DNA of 15,630 nucleotides from Gammaproteobacteria bacterium (lineage in GTDB: Bacteria > Pseudomonadota > Gammaproteobacteria > Thiohalospirales > Thiohalospiraceae): positions 1 through 15,630 of the forward strand of contig DRMK01000220.1 in the NCBI GenBank assembly GCA_011322575.1. The letters are read 5' to 3'. The position numbers were made by a program, and so were the translations under genes. Shown here piece by piece: positions 7,708 through 14,664 of this stretch; position 1 is the stretch's first letter, and each line of letters opens with the position of its first letter. The notes under the pieces were generated by a model. That model searched no databases. It was not told the origin of the DNA and was given only the letters and a program-made list of their open reading frames with translations.

Positions 7708-8595
7708 TCACCCCTTCCTGCGCGCGCGCGGATGGGCGGTGTCGTAGACCGTGGCCAGATGCTGGAAATCGAGATGAGTATAGATCTGGGTGGTACCTAT
7801 GTCGGCGTGTCCCAGCAGCTCCTGCACCGCCCGTAGATCGCCGCTGGACTCAAGCAGATGGCTGGCAAAGGAGTGGCGCAACAGGTGGGGATGCAACCTG
7901 CCGGAGAGGCCCTGCTCCACCCCCCAGCGCCGCAGCCGCTTCTGCACCGCCCGCTGCCCGAGACGCCTGCCGTGCCGGCCCACGAACAGGGCGTTCTCGC
8001 CCGCCCCCGCCCAGCGATCGCGGAGCGCCAGCCACCCCTCCAGGGCGGCACGGGCGGCCCGTCCCACCGGAACGATACGCCCCTTGCTCCCCTTGCCGGT
8101 AACCTGCACCAGCCCCTCGCGCAGATCCAGATGGGCCAGATCGAGGCCGGTCAGCTCGGAGAGGCGCAGCCCCGAGGAGTAGAGCAGCTCCATTATCGCC
8201 AGATCCCGCCGCGCCAGCGGATCGCCCCCCCCACCATCCAGCAGCCGTGCCACCTGGTCCACATCCAGTGGCTCCGGGAGCCTGCGCGGCGCCTTGGGGG
8301 CGCTGACCTCCGCGGCCGGATTACTGCCAACCTCCCCCTCGCTCAGCAGAAAGCGGTAGAAGCTGCGCAGCGAGGATAGTTCCCTGGCTATGGTACGGCC
8401 GCTCACCCCCTGGCGATGCCGGCTGGCGGCATAGGCTCGCACCGCATGTACATCCAGGGAGCGCCAGTCGGAAATGGCGCGGGCCGTACAGAACTCCTTG
8501 ATACGGACGAGATCGCGCCGGTAGTTTTGCCGGGTATGGGGAGAGCAGCGCCGTTCGGTTTGCAGATAGGAGATGAAGGAGTCAATCAGCTTCAT
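7708..8595 (-). CDS. xerC: Tyrosine recombinase XerC
   Basis: XerC works with XerD at the chromosomal dif site, under FtsK control, to resolve chromosome dimers at division. The 295-residue product has the N-terminal core-binding SAM-like domain (about 1-95) and the catalytic domain. The active residues are R144 (SGLRLSE), K168 (GKGSKG), H237 and R240 (HLLRHSF), H263 (LGHADI) and nucleophile Y272 (TQIYTH). The length is typical. I call XerC rather than XerD from the conserved dapF-DUF484-xerC neighbourhood. Its start ATG at 8595 lies inside the end of the DUF484 gene (14-base overlap) and has no clear Shine-Dalgarno, which implies translational coupling. The flagellar operon begins 128 bases downstream. 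Confidence 0.95.
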   Translation of the reverse strand: MKLIDSFISYLQTERRCSPHTRQNYRRDLVRIKEFCTARAISDWRSLDVHAVRAYAASRHRQGVSGRTIARELSSLRSFYRFLLSEGEVGSNPAAEVSAPKAPRRLPEPLDVDQVARLLDGGGGDPLARRDLAIMELLYSSGLRLSELTGLDLAHLDLREGLVQVTGKGSKGRIVPVGRAARAALEGWLALRDRWAGAGENALFVGRHGRRLGQRAVQKRLRRWGVEQGLSGRLHPHLLRHSFASHLLESSGDLRAVQELLGHADIGTTQIYTHLDFQHLATVYDTAHPRARRKG

Positions 8596-9262
8596 GGGAG
8601 AGATGAAGCTTCATCACCCCGGTCAGGATCTCGCCGAGGGAGCGCAAAAACATCGCGCCGGCGTGCCTGTGGAACCGCTCGGGATCGTAGCTGCCCAGGG
8701 CAAGGACTCCGAGCCGGCGCTCCCCATCCCCCAGGGGAATTACCGCCGCCGAGGCGATATCGTCCACCCCCTCGCCGAACAGCTCCGTCAACAGCTCCCG
8801 CGGCAGCTGCCCGCGCAGCGGCTCGGGAGCGGCAAACAGCTCCTCGAAGCGGGGAGACCAGCCACCGCCTCCCGTAGAGGCGGTGTGGAACAGCCGTATC
8901 TCCACGGAATCCGCGTTGAACCGCTCCAGCAGGCGCTTGCGTAGCAGCGCTACCAGCTGTTCCAGATCGCCGGCCTCGAGCAGCGCCAGGGTGAGCTCGT
9001 GCAGGCGCCGGCTGAGCTCCTCGTTGTATTGGGCGTTATGGATCAGGGCGGCCAGCCGGTTTTTCAGCTGTTGCCGCTGCTCGCGCAGCACCTGCACCTG
9101 CCGCTCGATCAGGGAGACCGCCGCACCGCTCTGGTGGGAGAGGCTCATCTCCGCCAGCAGATCCTTGTGCCGCTGAAAGAAATCGGCGTGGTGGCGCAGG
9201 TAGTCCACCACCTGCTTCTCCCCTATCTCCTCGCTCAGCGGCTGCTTCAGTTCGCTGCTCAT
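8582..9262 (-). CDS. DUF484 family protein
   Basis: This is a cytosolic protein of unassigned function, related to E. coli YigA and its longer homologues, and widely conserved between dapF and xerC. The 226-residue product has an N-terminal helical stretch (VVDYLRHHADFFQRHKDLL, about 18-36). A coiled-coil-like segment follows (about 50-80, with VSLIERQVQVLREQRQQLKN). The second half is GAF-like, containing AAVIPLGDGERRLGVLALGS. I chose ATG at 9262 because it overlaps the dapF stop as ATGA and gives the family N-terminus; an upstream in-frame start is not family-like. The position in the operon suggests co-expression with dapF and xerC, but says little about the biochemical role. Confidence 0.92.
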   Translation of the reverse strand: MSSELKQPLSEEIGEKQVVDYLRHHADFFQRHKDLLAEMSLSHQSGAAVSLIERQVQVLREQRQQLKNRLAALIHNAQYNEELSRRLHELTLALLEAGDLEQLVALLRKRLLERFNADSVEIRLFHTASTGGGGWSPRFEELFAAPEPLRGQLPRELLTELFGEGVDDIASAAVIPLGDGERRLGVLALGSYDPERFHRHAGAMFLRSLGEILTGVMKLHLSHEAD

Positions 9263-10089
9263 AGCTCCATCCGTCCTTCGAACACCGTGGTGGCCGGCCC
9301 GGTCATGAATACCTGGCTCTCTCCGCCCTCCCAACGGATTTGCAGCGAACCGCCGGGAAGCTCCACCATAACTCTATCATCAACCAGGCCCCATTGGCGA
9401 GCCACCACCATGGCGGCACAGGCGCCGCTGCCGCAGGCCAGGGTTTCCCCCACGCCCCGCTCGAACACCCGCAGGCGGATCCGCTCCCCGCTCACCGGTT
9501 GCATGAAGCCCACGTTCACCCCCTGCGGAAACTCCCGGCTGGCACCGATGGCGGCCCCCAGCCCGGCAACCGGGGCCTCCCGCACATCATCCACCTGCAG
9601 TACCGCATGGGGATTACCCATCGAAACCACCCCGATGACAACGCTGGTTCCATCCAGATCCAGGCGGTACCTGTCGCGGCGCCCGGCGGCCAGAAAGGGG
9701 ATCTGTTCAGGTTGGAAACGCGGCACACCCATGGCGACCGTTACCTGGCCATCCGGCTCGATCCGCAGGGTGATGATCCCCGCCCGGGTCTCCGCCCGTA
9801 TGCGATCCCCGCTCCACAGACCGCGCTCCCGCAGGAAGCGGGCGAAACAGCGCGCACCGTTGCCGCACTGCTCCACCTCCACGCCATCGGCGTTGAAGAT
9901 GCGGTAGCGGAAATCGGCCCCGGGATGCTGCGCCCGCTCCACTAGCAACAGCTGGTCGCAGCCGACGCCGAAGTGCCGATCGGCGATGGCACGCACCTGC
10001 TCGCTGTCGGGGTGGAATGACTGGTTGACGGCATCGACGACCACGAAGTCGTTTCCCAGCCCGTGCATCTTGGTGAACTCGAGAAGCAT
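9259..10089 (-). CDS. dapF: Diaminopimelate epimerase
   Basis: DapF interconverts LL- and meso-diaminopimelate, the last step before lysine and a building block of peptidoglycan, without a cofactor. The 276-residue product starts MLLEFTKMHGLGNDF. It has the two catalytic cysteines in their usual contexts: C75 (EQCGNGARCFARF) and C219 (GETLACGSGACA). The E. coli enzyme is 274 residues. ATG at 10089 was chosen by family alignment, with GGAAAGAG just upstream; the frame is open 20 codons further. It overlaps the DUF484 gene by 4 bases. lysA, often adjacent in related bacteria, is absent here, and the upstream gene is a wzz-like gene 85 bases away. Confidence 0.97.
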   Translation of the reverse strand: MLLEFTKMHGLGNDFVVVDAVNQSFHPDSEQVRAIADRHFGVGCDQLLLVERAQHPGADFRYRIFNADGVEVEQCGNGARCFARFLRERGLWSGDRIRAETRAGIITLRIEPDGQVTVAMGVPRFQPEQIPFLAAGRRDRYRLDLDGTSVVIGVVSMGNPHAVLQVDDVREAPVAGLGAAIGASREFPQGVNVGFMQPVSGERIRLRVFERGVGETLACGSGACAAMVVARQWGLVDDRVMVELPGGSLQIRWEGGESQVFMTGPATTVFEGRMEL

Positions 10090-10142
10090 GAACTCTTTCC
10101 AACCAGATGACAGGCGGCCGACCCGAATCCCGATCAGGAACG

Positions 10143-10175
10143 GCCGCAAAGCGGCGCTCCCGCCACGGGGAGCGC
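10143..10175 (-). other. Tandem stem-loops at the end of the wzz-like gene
   Basis: GCGCTCCC (10154-10161) and GGGAGCGC (10168-10175) form a perfect 8-bp stem with a 6-base loop that reaches into the stop codon of the wzz-like gene. A second perfect stem, GCCGC (10143-10147) and GCGGC (10151-10155) with an AAA loop, overlaps its foot by two bases. There is no T-tract on the minus strand. The pair could separate the wzz-like gene from dapF by partial termination or stabilise the upstream mRNA. Confidence 0.45.
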
Positions 10176-11623
10176 TATTTGACCTTGATGTACGGAACCA
10201 CCCCCAGGGGCGGCTCCCCCATCATTCTGATCAGGTCGTGGCGGCTGTTGATGGTGCTACTCAAGGCCTCGGCAATTGCAGCATAGGCCACCGCACAGGC
10301 CAGGGAGAGCAGCAGTCCCAAAAACATGATGGCGGGGCGATTGGGCTTGACCGGGTTCTGCGGAAGCTGCGGAGACTCCAGCACCGTAAGCCGTTCCCCC
10401 TTGCTCTCCTGCTCCAGCTCTTGGGCCATCTGGGCCCGGCGCAGCTTGGCGCGGGTTTCCTGGTAGCTCTTCAGGATGCTGTCCCGATCACGCAGCAGCG
10501 TGGTGTACTCCCGTTCCACCTGGGGGGTCGCCTCCAGTTTCCTCTCATACTCGGCGATGGTGGCCCGCAGCTTCTGGCGCTGGGACCGCAGAGAGTTGAT
10601 GTCACTGTTCACCGCCCGGAGCTGGGTCTGCAGGGAGATGTAGGCGGGATTGTCAGGTGCCCGCCGCGCGCCCACGGAGCTGCTACGCCCCCGCTCGCGT
10701 TCCAGCGCCTCGATCTCCCGCTTCAGGCGCTTTACGTCCGGATGGCTGGAGTCATAGAGGGAGAGGGCGCTCTCATACTCGCTGCGCAATACCCGTAGCC
10801 GATCCTCTTTCTCCAGCACCATCCTGCCTTCGTCGTCGCGCACTGCCGCATGTGGCTTGGTCTGCGCCAGCTGCCCCTGCAGATAGTAGCGACGCTCCTC
10901 CAGGGAACGCAGCTCACGCGAGATACTGTCCAGGGTCCGTCTGGTGCCCTCGATATTGCGCAGGTTCATCTGGGCAAGCTCCGGCAGTTTGCCCACGTTC
11001 TTCTGCTTGAATTCGGCGATCTTGCCCTCCACATCCGCCAGCTGGCCCTCCAGCCGTTCCACCTCCCGGCTCAGAAAGCTGGTGGCTTCGGAGGCCCTCC
11101 TGGTGCGCTGTTTCACGTTCTCGGAGATGAACATGGAGATAAGCTCCTCGGTGACCCGCTGGGCTACAGCCGGATCGGTATGTTCGAAAGACAGCTCGAA
11201 AGCGACCGCTTCACCCGCTCTCCTCTTGCCAACCTTCCTTCCATCGCCACTTATGGTCTTCAGCTCGATCTTCTTGCGCATCTGGGCCACGATGGTCTCG
11301 ACCGGTTGCCTCTTTCTGCTCTCTGCATAGAGATCGTGTCGTTCGATGACCTTGAGTAGATTGGCGCGTGTCATGACATTGCGTGCAAGGGCATCGATGC
11401 GCCGCGCCACATAGCTGCCCGCGGTACTGCGAATCAGCTCCTGGGGCACATCCTGCGACTCCACCAGCACCATGCCGGTGGAACGGTAGACAGGGGGCAA
11501 CGTCAGGGCAACCACCACGCCAACGGTGAAAACCAGCGCAGCGATCAGCAACATGGGCCACTTTCTGCGGCGCAGAATGGCCAGATAATCTCTCAGGCTC
11601 TTGGTCTCTTCGTAGCGTTCCAC
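10175..11623 (-). CDS. Wzz/GumC-type polysaccharide chain-length determinant
   Basis: This is an inner-membrane polysaccharide co-polymerase of the Wzz family, which sets the chain length of exopolysaccharide or O-antigen made by the Wzy pathway. The 482-residue product has a first membrane segment at about 23-42 and a long periplasmic part rich in coiled coil (about 175-310 and 330-410). The GNVR-like motif PQVEREYTTLLRDRDSILKS lies at about 367-386. A Pro-rich stretch (PQNPVKPNRPA) precedes the second membrane segment at about 431-453. The cytosolic tail is short, with no Walker motif, so it is not a fused tyrosine kinase. The start is GTG at 11623, with a weak Shine-Dalgarno. Transferase, Wzx and Wzy genes are missing around it, so its polymer is unknown. 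It may be transcribed into dapF. Confidence 0.87.
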   Translation of the reverse strand: MERYEETKSLRDYLAILRRRKWPMLLIAALVFTVGVVVALTLPPVYRSTGMVLVESQDVPQELIRSTAGSYVARRIDALARNVMTRANLLKVIERHDLYAESRKRQPVETIVAQMRKKIELKTISGDGRKVGKRRAGEAVAFELSFEHTDPAVAQRVTEELISMFISENVKQRTRRASEATSFLSREVERLEGQLADVEGKIAEFKQKNVGKLPELAQMNLRNIEGTRRTLDSISRELRSLEERRYYLQGQLAQTKPHAAVRDDEGRMVLEKEDRLRVLRSEYESALSLYDSSHPDVKRLKREIEALERERGRSSSVGARRAPDNPAYISLQTQLRAVNSDINSLRSQRQKLRATIAEYERKLEATPQVEREYTTLLRDRDSILKSYQETRAKLRRAQMAQELEQESKGERLTVLESPQLPQNPVKPNRPAIMFLGLLLSLACAVAYAAIAEALSSTINSRHDLIRMMGEPPLGVVPYIKVK

Positions 11624-11641
11624 TTTCAGTTCGTCCCAACC

Positions 11642-11668
11642 GCACGGGCCAACCGTGCAACCATTGTA
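11642..11668 (-). promoter_or_regulatory. Possible -10 box and leader dyad of the wzz-like gene
   Basis: On the minus strand a TACAAT box (11668-11663) could serve as a -10, though no convincing -35 is found 17 bases upstream. Just below it, GCACGG (11642-11647) and CCGTGC (11653-11658) form a perfect 6-bp inverted repeat around GCCAA. The repeat falls at the expected transcription start or in the leader of the wzz-like gene, so it may be an operator or a leader hairpin. Confidence 0.3.
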
Positions 11669-11992
11669 ACAAAGGAGAAAAATATTGGACGGGCCTCTGT
11701 ACGGCCTACCGCAGCCGCTTTTGCTCGATGTTGCCCAGAGAGTCTGCTAACCGCCGACAGGCGGAGTCACGCCCCCCTTCATACACCCCCCAGCCGAATC
11801 TTCTCTTTTCCGCTCCCCATTTCGCGGAACGGACGCGGTTCTGCCGCCGCCTGCGCCAGGGGGTTGGCAAGCCTCCCGTTCTCCGCGCAAATCTAGCAGC
11901 TGCACCGCGCCGGGTCAAGAAAACGTTCCCGCCGGGCCAATATAGTAGAATTTGCTATCCAGCTCTCTTGCGTCGGACGGAGGAACCGCACC
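11669..11992. other. Non-coding stretch between wzz-like and DUF4389 genes
   Basis: This belongs to the 369-bp gap between divergent genes. I find no credible coding sequence. It contains a small perfect hairpin, CCGCC (11751-11755) with GGCGG (11760-11764), and pyrimidine-rich and GC-rich tracts. The right-hand part carries the leader of the DUF4389 gene: a possible -10 (TATAGT, 11941-11946) without a clear -35, and a good Shine-Dalgarno GGAGG 9 bases before the ATG. No tRNA or known small RNA was recognised. Confidence 0.4.
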
Positions 11993-12337
11993 ATGAACGA
12001 CAAGGACCCAACCAACCAATCCACCCCTTTTGCCCTGGATACCTGGAAACGCCTGGTACCGACAATACTGTTTTTAATGGTATTCAACGTAGCAGAGTTT
12101 CTGCTCTATGCCGTAACGCTCTTTCAGTTCCTTATCAAGCTGTTCACAGGCGATACCAACCGCAGGCTGCTGGAGTTCGCCAACGATCTGGGCGTATATC
12201 TCCGCCAGGTGGTGAACTATCTCACCTGGGTCAGCGACGACCTGCCCTATCCGTTCAGCCCCTGGCCCAGTATGGGACCGGCCGAACAACGGGAACAGTC
12301 CCCCGCAAAACCGCGAGGTGACGACAACGACTATTGA
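11993..12337 (+). CDS. DUF4389 domain-containing membrane protein
   Basis: This is a small inner-membrane protein of unknown function. The 114-residue product has a hydrophobic region at about 21-52, long enough for one or two helices (ILFLMVFNVAEFLLYAVTLF). A conserved block FTGDTNRRLLEFANDLGVYL follows, then VNYLTWVSDDLPYPFSPWP. These are the recognisable DUF4389 features, including the conserved glutamate in the membrane segment (E35). The C-terminal tail (about 94-114) is polar and likely disordered. The start ATG has a strong GGAGG Shine-Dalgarno. Its end overlaps the end of the convergent Irr-like gene by 7 bases. I cannot assign a molecular role. Confidence 0.88.
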   Translation: MNDKDPTNQSTPFALDTWKRLVPTILFLMVFNVAEFLLYAVTLFQFLIKLFTGDTNRRLLEFANDLGVYLRQVVNYLTWVSDDLPYPFSPWPSMGPAEQREQSPAKPRGDDNDY

Positions 12338-12756
12338 AGGGAGGCGTTGCGGATCCGTATCACCACATCCACCCCGTCCGCCACGGTGCCCGGTGGCAGA
12401 TGGGGCATGTTGCGCAGCTGTAGCTGGGTGGCGTCGAAATCCAGCAACTCGCCGGTATCGATGTTGTAGAAGTGATGGTGCGCTGTGGGGTTGGAGTCGT
12501 AGAACACCCGGCTGGGGTCGACTATGATCTCCCGCACCAGCCCCTTGCTCGAAAACAGGGCAAGGGTGTTGTACACGGTGGCCTTGGAGATGCGCGCCCC
12601 CAGCTTCCTGGTGGAGTGCAGGATCTCTTCTGCAGAGAGATGCTGGGGACGGGCGAACAGCACCCTGGCAACGTCGATGCGTTGCCGGGTTGGATTCACT
12701 CCGTGCTTCTGCAGGCGACGGATCACCTCTTCGGTCGTTGGTTGTTGTTGGCTCAT
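12331..12756 (-). CDS. Irr-like Fur-family transcriptional regulator
   Basis: This is a DNA-binding repressor or activator of the Fur superfamily. The 141-residue product has a winged-helix domain (about 8-85, with GVNPTRQRIDVARVLF and the recognition helix region SKATVYNTLALFSSKGLV). A dimerisation domain follows, beginning FYDSNPTAHHHFYNIDTGEL with a triple histidine at 93-95. There is no cysteine anywhere, so the CxxC structural zinc site of Fur, PerR and Zur is absent. The HHH region and the missing CxxC resemble Irr, the haem- or iron-responsive branch best known in alphaproteobacteria. The haem motif GCPWHD of Bradyrhizobium Irr is not present. The ligand is therefore uncertain. It lies downstream of thiO, with dyads in its upstream region, and has a GGGGGG Shine-Dalgarno about 9 bases before the ATG. 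Confidence 0.92.
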   Translation of the reverse strand: MSQQQPTTEEVIRRLQKHGVNPTRQRIDVARVLFARPQHLSAEEILHSTRKLGARISKATVYNTLALFSSKGLVREIIVDPSRVFYDSNPTAHHHFYNIDTGELLDFDATQLQLRNMPHLPPGTVADGVDVVIRIRNASLQ

Positions 12757-12797
12757 TGTTGCTATTCCCCCCGGTTCGACCCGGTTTCAGAACGTTT

Positions 12798-12827
12798 TCT
12801 GCCTGATGCATCAAGTATATAGGCAGA
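12798..12827 (-). promoter_or_regulatory. Promoter and operator region of the Irr-like gene
   Basis: Two nested symmetries lie 42-71 bases upstream of the ATG at 12756. TCTGCCT (12798-12804) and AGGCAGA (12821-12827) are a perfect 7-bp inverted repeat, and TGATGCATCA (12804-12813) is a perfect 10-bp palindrome. Between them, on the minus strand, is a good -10 candidate, TATACT (12819-12814), without a clear -35. The predicted start of transcription (about 12807) would fall inside the palindrome, so binding there would block transcription. Autoregulation is an inference. Confidence 0.45.
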
Positions 12828-12840
12828 CTTGAACGGAATC

Positions 12841-12870
12841 TATTTAAGAAAAAATGCTTATTCTAATATA
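12841..12870. promoter_or_regulatory. AT-rich imperfect dyad over the thiO stop
   Basis: TATTTAAGAA (12841-12850) and TTCTAATATA (12861-12870) are complementary at 8 of 10 positions, with a 10-base spacer. The half sites resemble those of the Irr iron control element (TTTAGAA and TTCTAAA), but the known element has a 3-base spacer. The dyad spans the thiO stop codon and precedes the Irr-like gene. A chance AT-rich tail is equally possible. Confidence 0.25.
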
Positions 12871-13937
12871 CCATAAGGTTCAGGATTTACAAGTGGTTTC
12901 CCGCCGGTAATCAGATCCACCATGAGCCGCGCCGATGCCGGCCCGGTCACCACACCGTTGCGGTAGTGGCCGCTATTGATGAACAGGCCGGCGACACTGG
13001 GATGCTCGCCTATGAACGGGACACCCTCCGGCGAGCCGGGGCGCAACCCGGCCCAGTGGTAAGTAATTGGAGCATCGGCAAGTGCCGGAATCATGCGCAC
13101 CGCCGCGTCCCGCAGCTGTCGCCGGGCGGAAGTGGTGGTGCCCTTATTGAACCCGCACCGCTCCAGCGTGCTGCCGGCCAGGACCAACCCGTCACGCCGG
13201 GGGATGACATACTGCCCGGAGTGCAACACGATGCGCGACAGGGCACCGGGCCTGGCACGAAACGCGATCATCTGACCCCGCACCGGCTCCACGCGGCCGC
13301 GCAGCTCGGGAAGGAGCAGGCCGCTCCAGGCGCCCGCTGCCAGAACCACCCGATCAGCAGGCAGCCTGTCTCCGCCCGCCTCCACCCCCAGGACTCGCCC
13401 CCGGCGCACCACCAGGCGCGTCACTCTGGTGTGCTCTCTGAGCTTCACCCCGCGCAGCCGCAGACTCCCGAGCAGCGCCTGCAGCAGGCGTGGATTGCGC
13501 AGCTGAGCCACCTGTGGCATCCAGAGAGCGCGCCGCCAGGCGGGATCCAGCCCTGCCTCGCACGCAGAGAGCGCCGCTCCGCTCAGCCGTTCCAGCACGA
13601 CCCCGGTTTCCCGGGCCCATGAGCTGGCCTGCTCCCGCTCCTCCTCATCCAGAATCAACAGACCGCTGCGTTGCCACTGGGGATCCACCCCGGTCTCATC
13701 CAGCAGCCGCTGGGCGAGCTCCCGGTACTCCTGCTGGCTATGGCGAGCCAGCGCGGTTACAGCGGCAGGATAGCGCCACGGATAGAGGGGCGAGAGGATG
13801 CCTCCTCCCGCCCAAGAAGCCTCGCGTCCTGCCTCTCCTTTTTCAACCAGGCAAACGGCGGCACCCGCATCCGACAGCATGCGGGCGCACAGCATGCCGA
13901 TCAGTCCGCCACCCACGATCAGACAGTCCATCTGCAT
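12858..13937 (-). CDS. thiO: Glycine oxidase ThiO
   Basis: ThiO is an FAD-dependent amine oxidase that converts glycine to iminoglyoxylate (dehydroglycine) for the thiazole ring of thiamine. The product of about 359 residues begins with the FAD-binding motif CLIVGGGLIGMLCARMLSDA and the ribityl-binding acidic end VCLVEKGEAGREASWAGGG. It ends with the family signatures WAGLRPGSPEGVPFIGE and FINSGHYRNGVVTGPASA. Size and motifs fit ThiO rather than larger amino acid dehydrogenases. Starts at ATG 13937, ATG 13931 and GTG 13949 are all possible; none has a clear Shine-Dalgarno, and I prefer 13937. It is divergent from pilV and upstream of the Irr-like gene. Other thi genes are not in the window. 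A ThiO gene beside minor pilin genes is also seen in Pseudomonas. Confidence 0.92.
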   Translation of the reverse strand: MQMDCLIVGGGLIGMLCARMLSDAGAAVCLVEKGEAGREASWAGGGILSPLYPWRYPAAVTALARHSQQEYRELAQRLLDETGVDPQWQRSGLLILDEEEREQASSWARETGVVLERLSGAALSACEAGLDPAWRRALWMPQVAQLRNPRLLQALLGSLRLRGVKLREHTRVTRLVVRRGRVLGVEAGGDRLPADRVVLAAGAWSGLLLPELRGRVEPVRGQMIAFRARPGALSRIVLHSGQYVIPRRDGLVLAGSTLERCGFNKGTTTSARRQLRDAAVRMIPALADAPITYHWAGLRPGSPEGVPFIGEHPSVAGLFINSGHYRNGVVTGPASARLMVDLITGGKPLVNPEPYGILE

Positions 13938-13964
13938 ATCTAAAGTCACTCTACGCCACGGCCG

Positions 13965-14033
13965 ATGTTAAACATGGCGCAGCGGGAAAGCGAGCGATGT
14001 TTGGTTCAACTCTCTGTGCTTCGCACAAACATC
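13965..14033. promoter_or_regulatory. Cluster of GATGTT inverted repeats between thiO and pilV
   Basis: The 229-bp divergent region holds three related half sites. ATGTT-A-AACAT (13965-13975) is an 11-base palindrome. GATGTTTG (13996-14003) and CAAACATC (14026-14033) are perfect 8-bp inverted repeats 22 bases apart. Inside the latter pair is a small hairpin, TGTGC-TTC-GCACA (14015-14027). No clear sigma-70 hexamers were found for either gene. The recurring half site suggests a regulator-binding region; folding of a transcript is the other option. Confidence 0.45.
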
Positions 14034-14166
14034 TGTTTATTCAGCAGGTTGGCACCGTTTGCGACATTTGGAGCGGTTCTCCGTGGCGACCGGATCGGCC
14101 GCAACCGGATGGACAAAAAATGCCGATCGGAAGGCGGAACCGAACTCGACACACAACTTTTACATA

Positions 14167-14664
14167 ATGCGTACAGGTGGACATACAAGCGACCAGCATG
14201 GTTTCACCCTGGTGGAGGTGATGGTGGCACTGTTGATCTTCTCGGTCAGCCTGCTGGGGCTGGCCGCGCTGCAGGCATCCGCTCTACGCGACAGTCATGT
14301 GGCGGATCAGAACACCATCGCCACCCAGCTCGCCAGGGACATGGCGGAGCGTCTGCGCGCCAATCGACCAGGGGTATCCAGCAACCTCTACGACGGCATT
14401 TCCGGGCCGGCCACCACAGTACCGTCCTGTTACGGCACAAGTAACAGCTGCACTCCAGCCGAGATCGCCCAACTGGACAGCGGGGAGTGGCTGGCGGCGG
14501 TAGCAAGAGCCCTCCCCTCGGGAACCGGGACCGTCCAGAACAACGGAGCGGGATTCACTATTACGGTGATGTGGGACCAGGAGCGCAGCGGCGCGACCGG
14601 AACCTCCTGCAGCGGCGACCCCAGCGTGGATCTGAAATGCCTCACTTTTACGGTACAGCCATGA
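14167..14664 (+). CDS. pilV: Type IV pilus minor pilin PilV
   Basis: PilV is a minor pilin that, with PilW, PilX and FimU/PilE-type proteins, primes type IV pilus assembly at the inner membrane. The 165-residue product has a class III (prepilin) leader of 12 residues ending in glycine, then FTLVEVMVALLIF with glutamate at mature position 5. PilD-type peptidase cleavage after G12 is expected. The globular part has four cysteines (SCYGTSNSC, TSCSG and KCLTF), which could form disulfides in the periplasm. Start ATG 14167 gives the short leader; it has no Shine-Dalgarno. The open frame upstream to 14059 does not look like a leader. Its stop overlaps the pilW start. No fimT or fimU precedes it. 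Confidence 0.92.
   Translation: MRTGGHTSDQHGFTLVEVMVALLIFSVSLLGLAALQASALRDSHVADQNTIATQLARDMAERLRANRPGVSSNLYDGISGPATTVPSCYGTSNSCTPAEIAQLDSGEWLAAVARALPSGTGTVQNNGAGFTITVMWDQERSGATGTSCSGDPSVDLKCLTFTVQP

Noticed and set aside
11706..11918. Arginine-rich 70-residue open frame on the minus strand in the wzz-DUF4389 gap
   Set aside because: Its composition reflects GC-rich non-coding sequence. It has no domain-like pattern and no Shine-Dalgarno.
14050..14063. TTGGCACCGTTTGC as a sigma-54 promoter before pilV
   Set aside because: GG and GC are only 8 bases apart instead of 10, so the -24/-12 geometry fails.
14059..14166. Upstream extension of pilV from ATG 14059
   Set aside because: It would give a 48-residue hydrophilic leader before the pilin motif, far longer than usual prepilin leaders. 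ATG 14167 gives a 12-residue leader ending in glycine.
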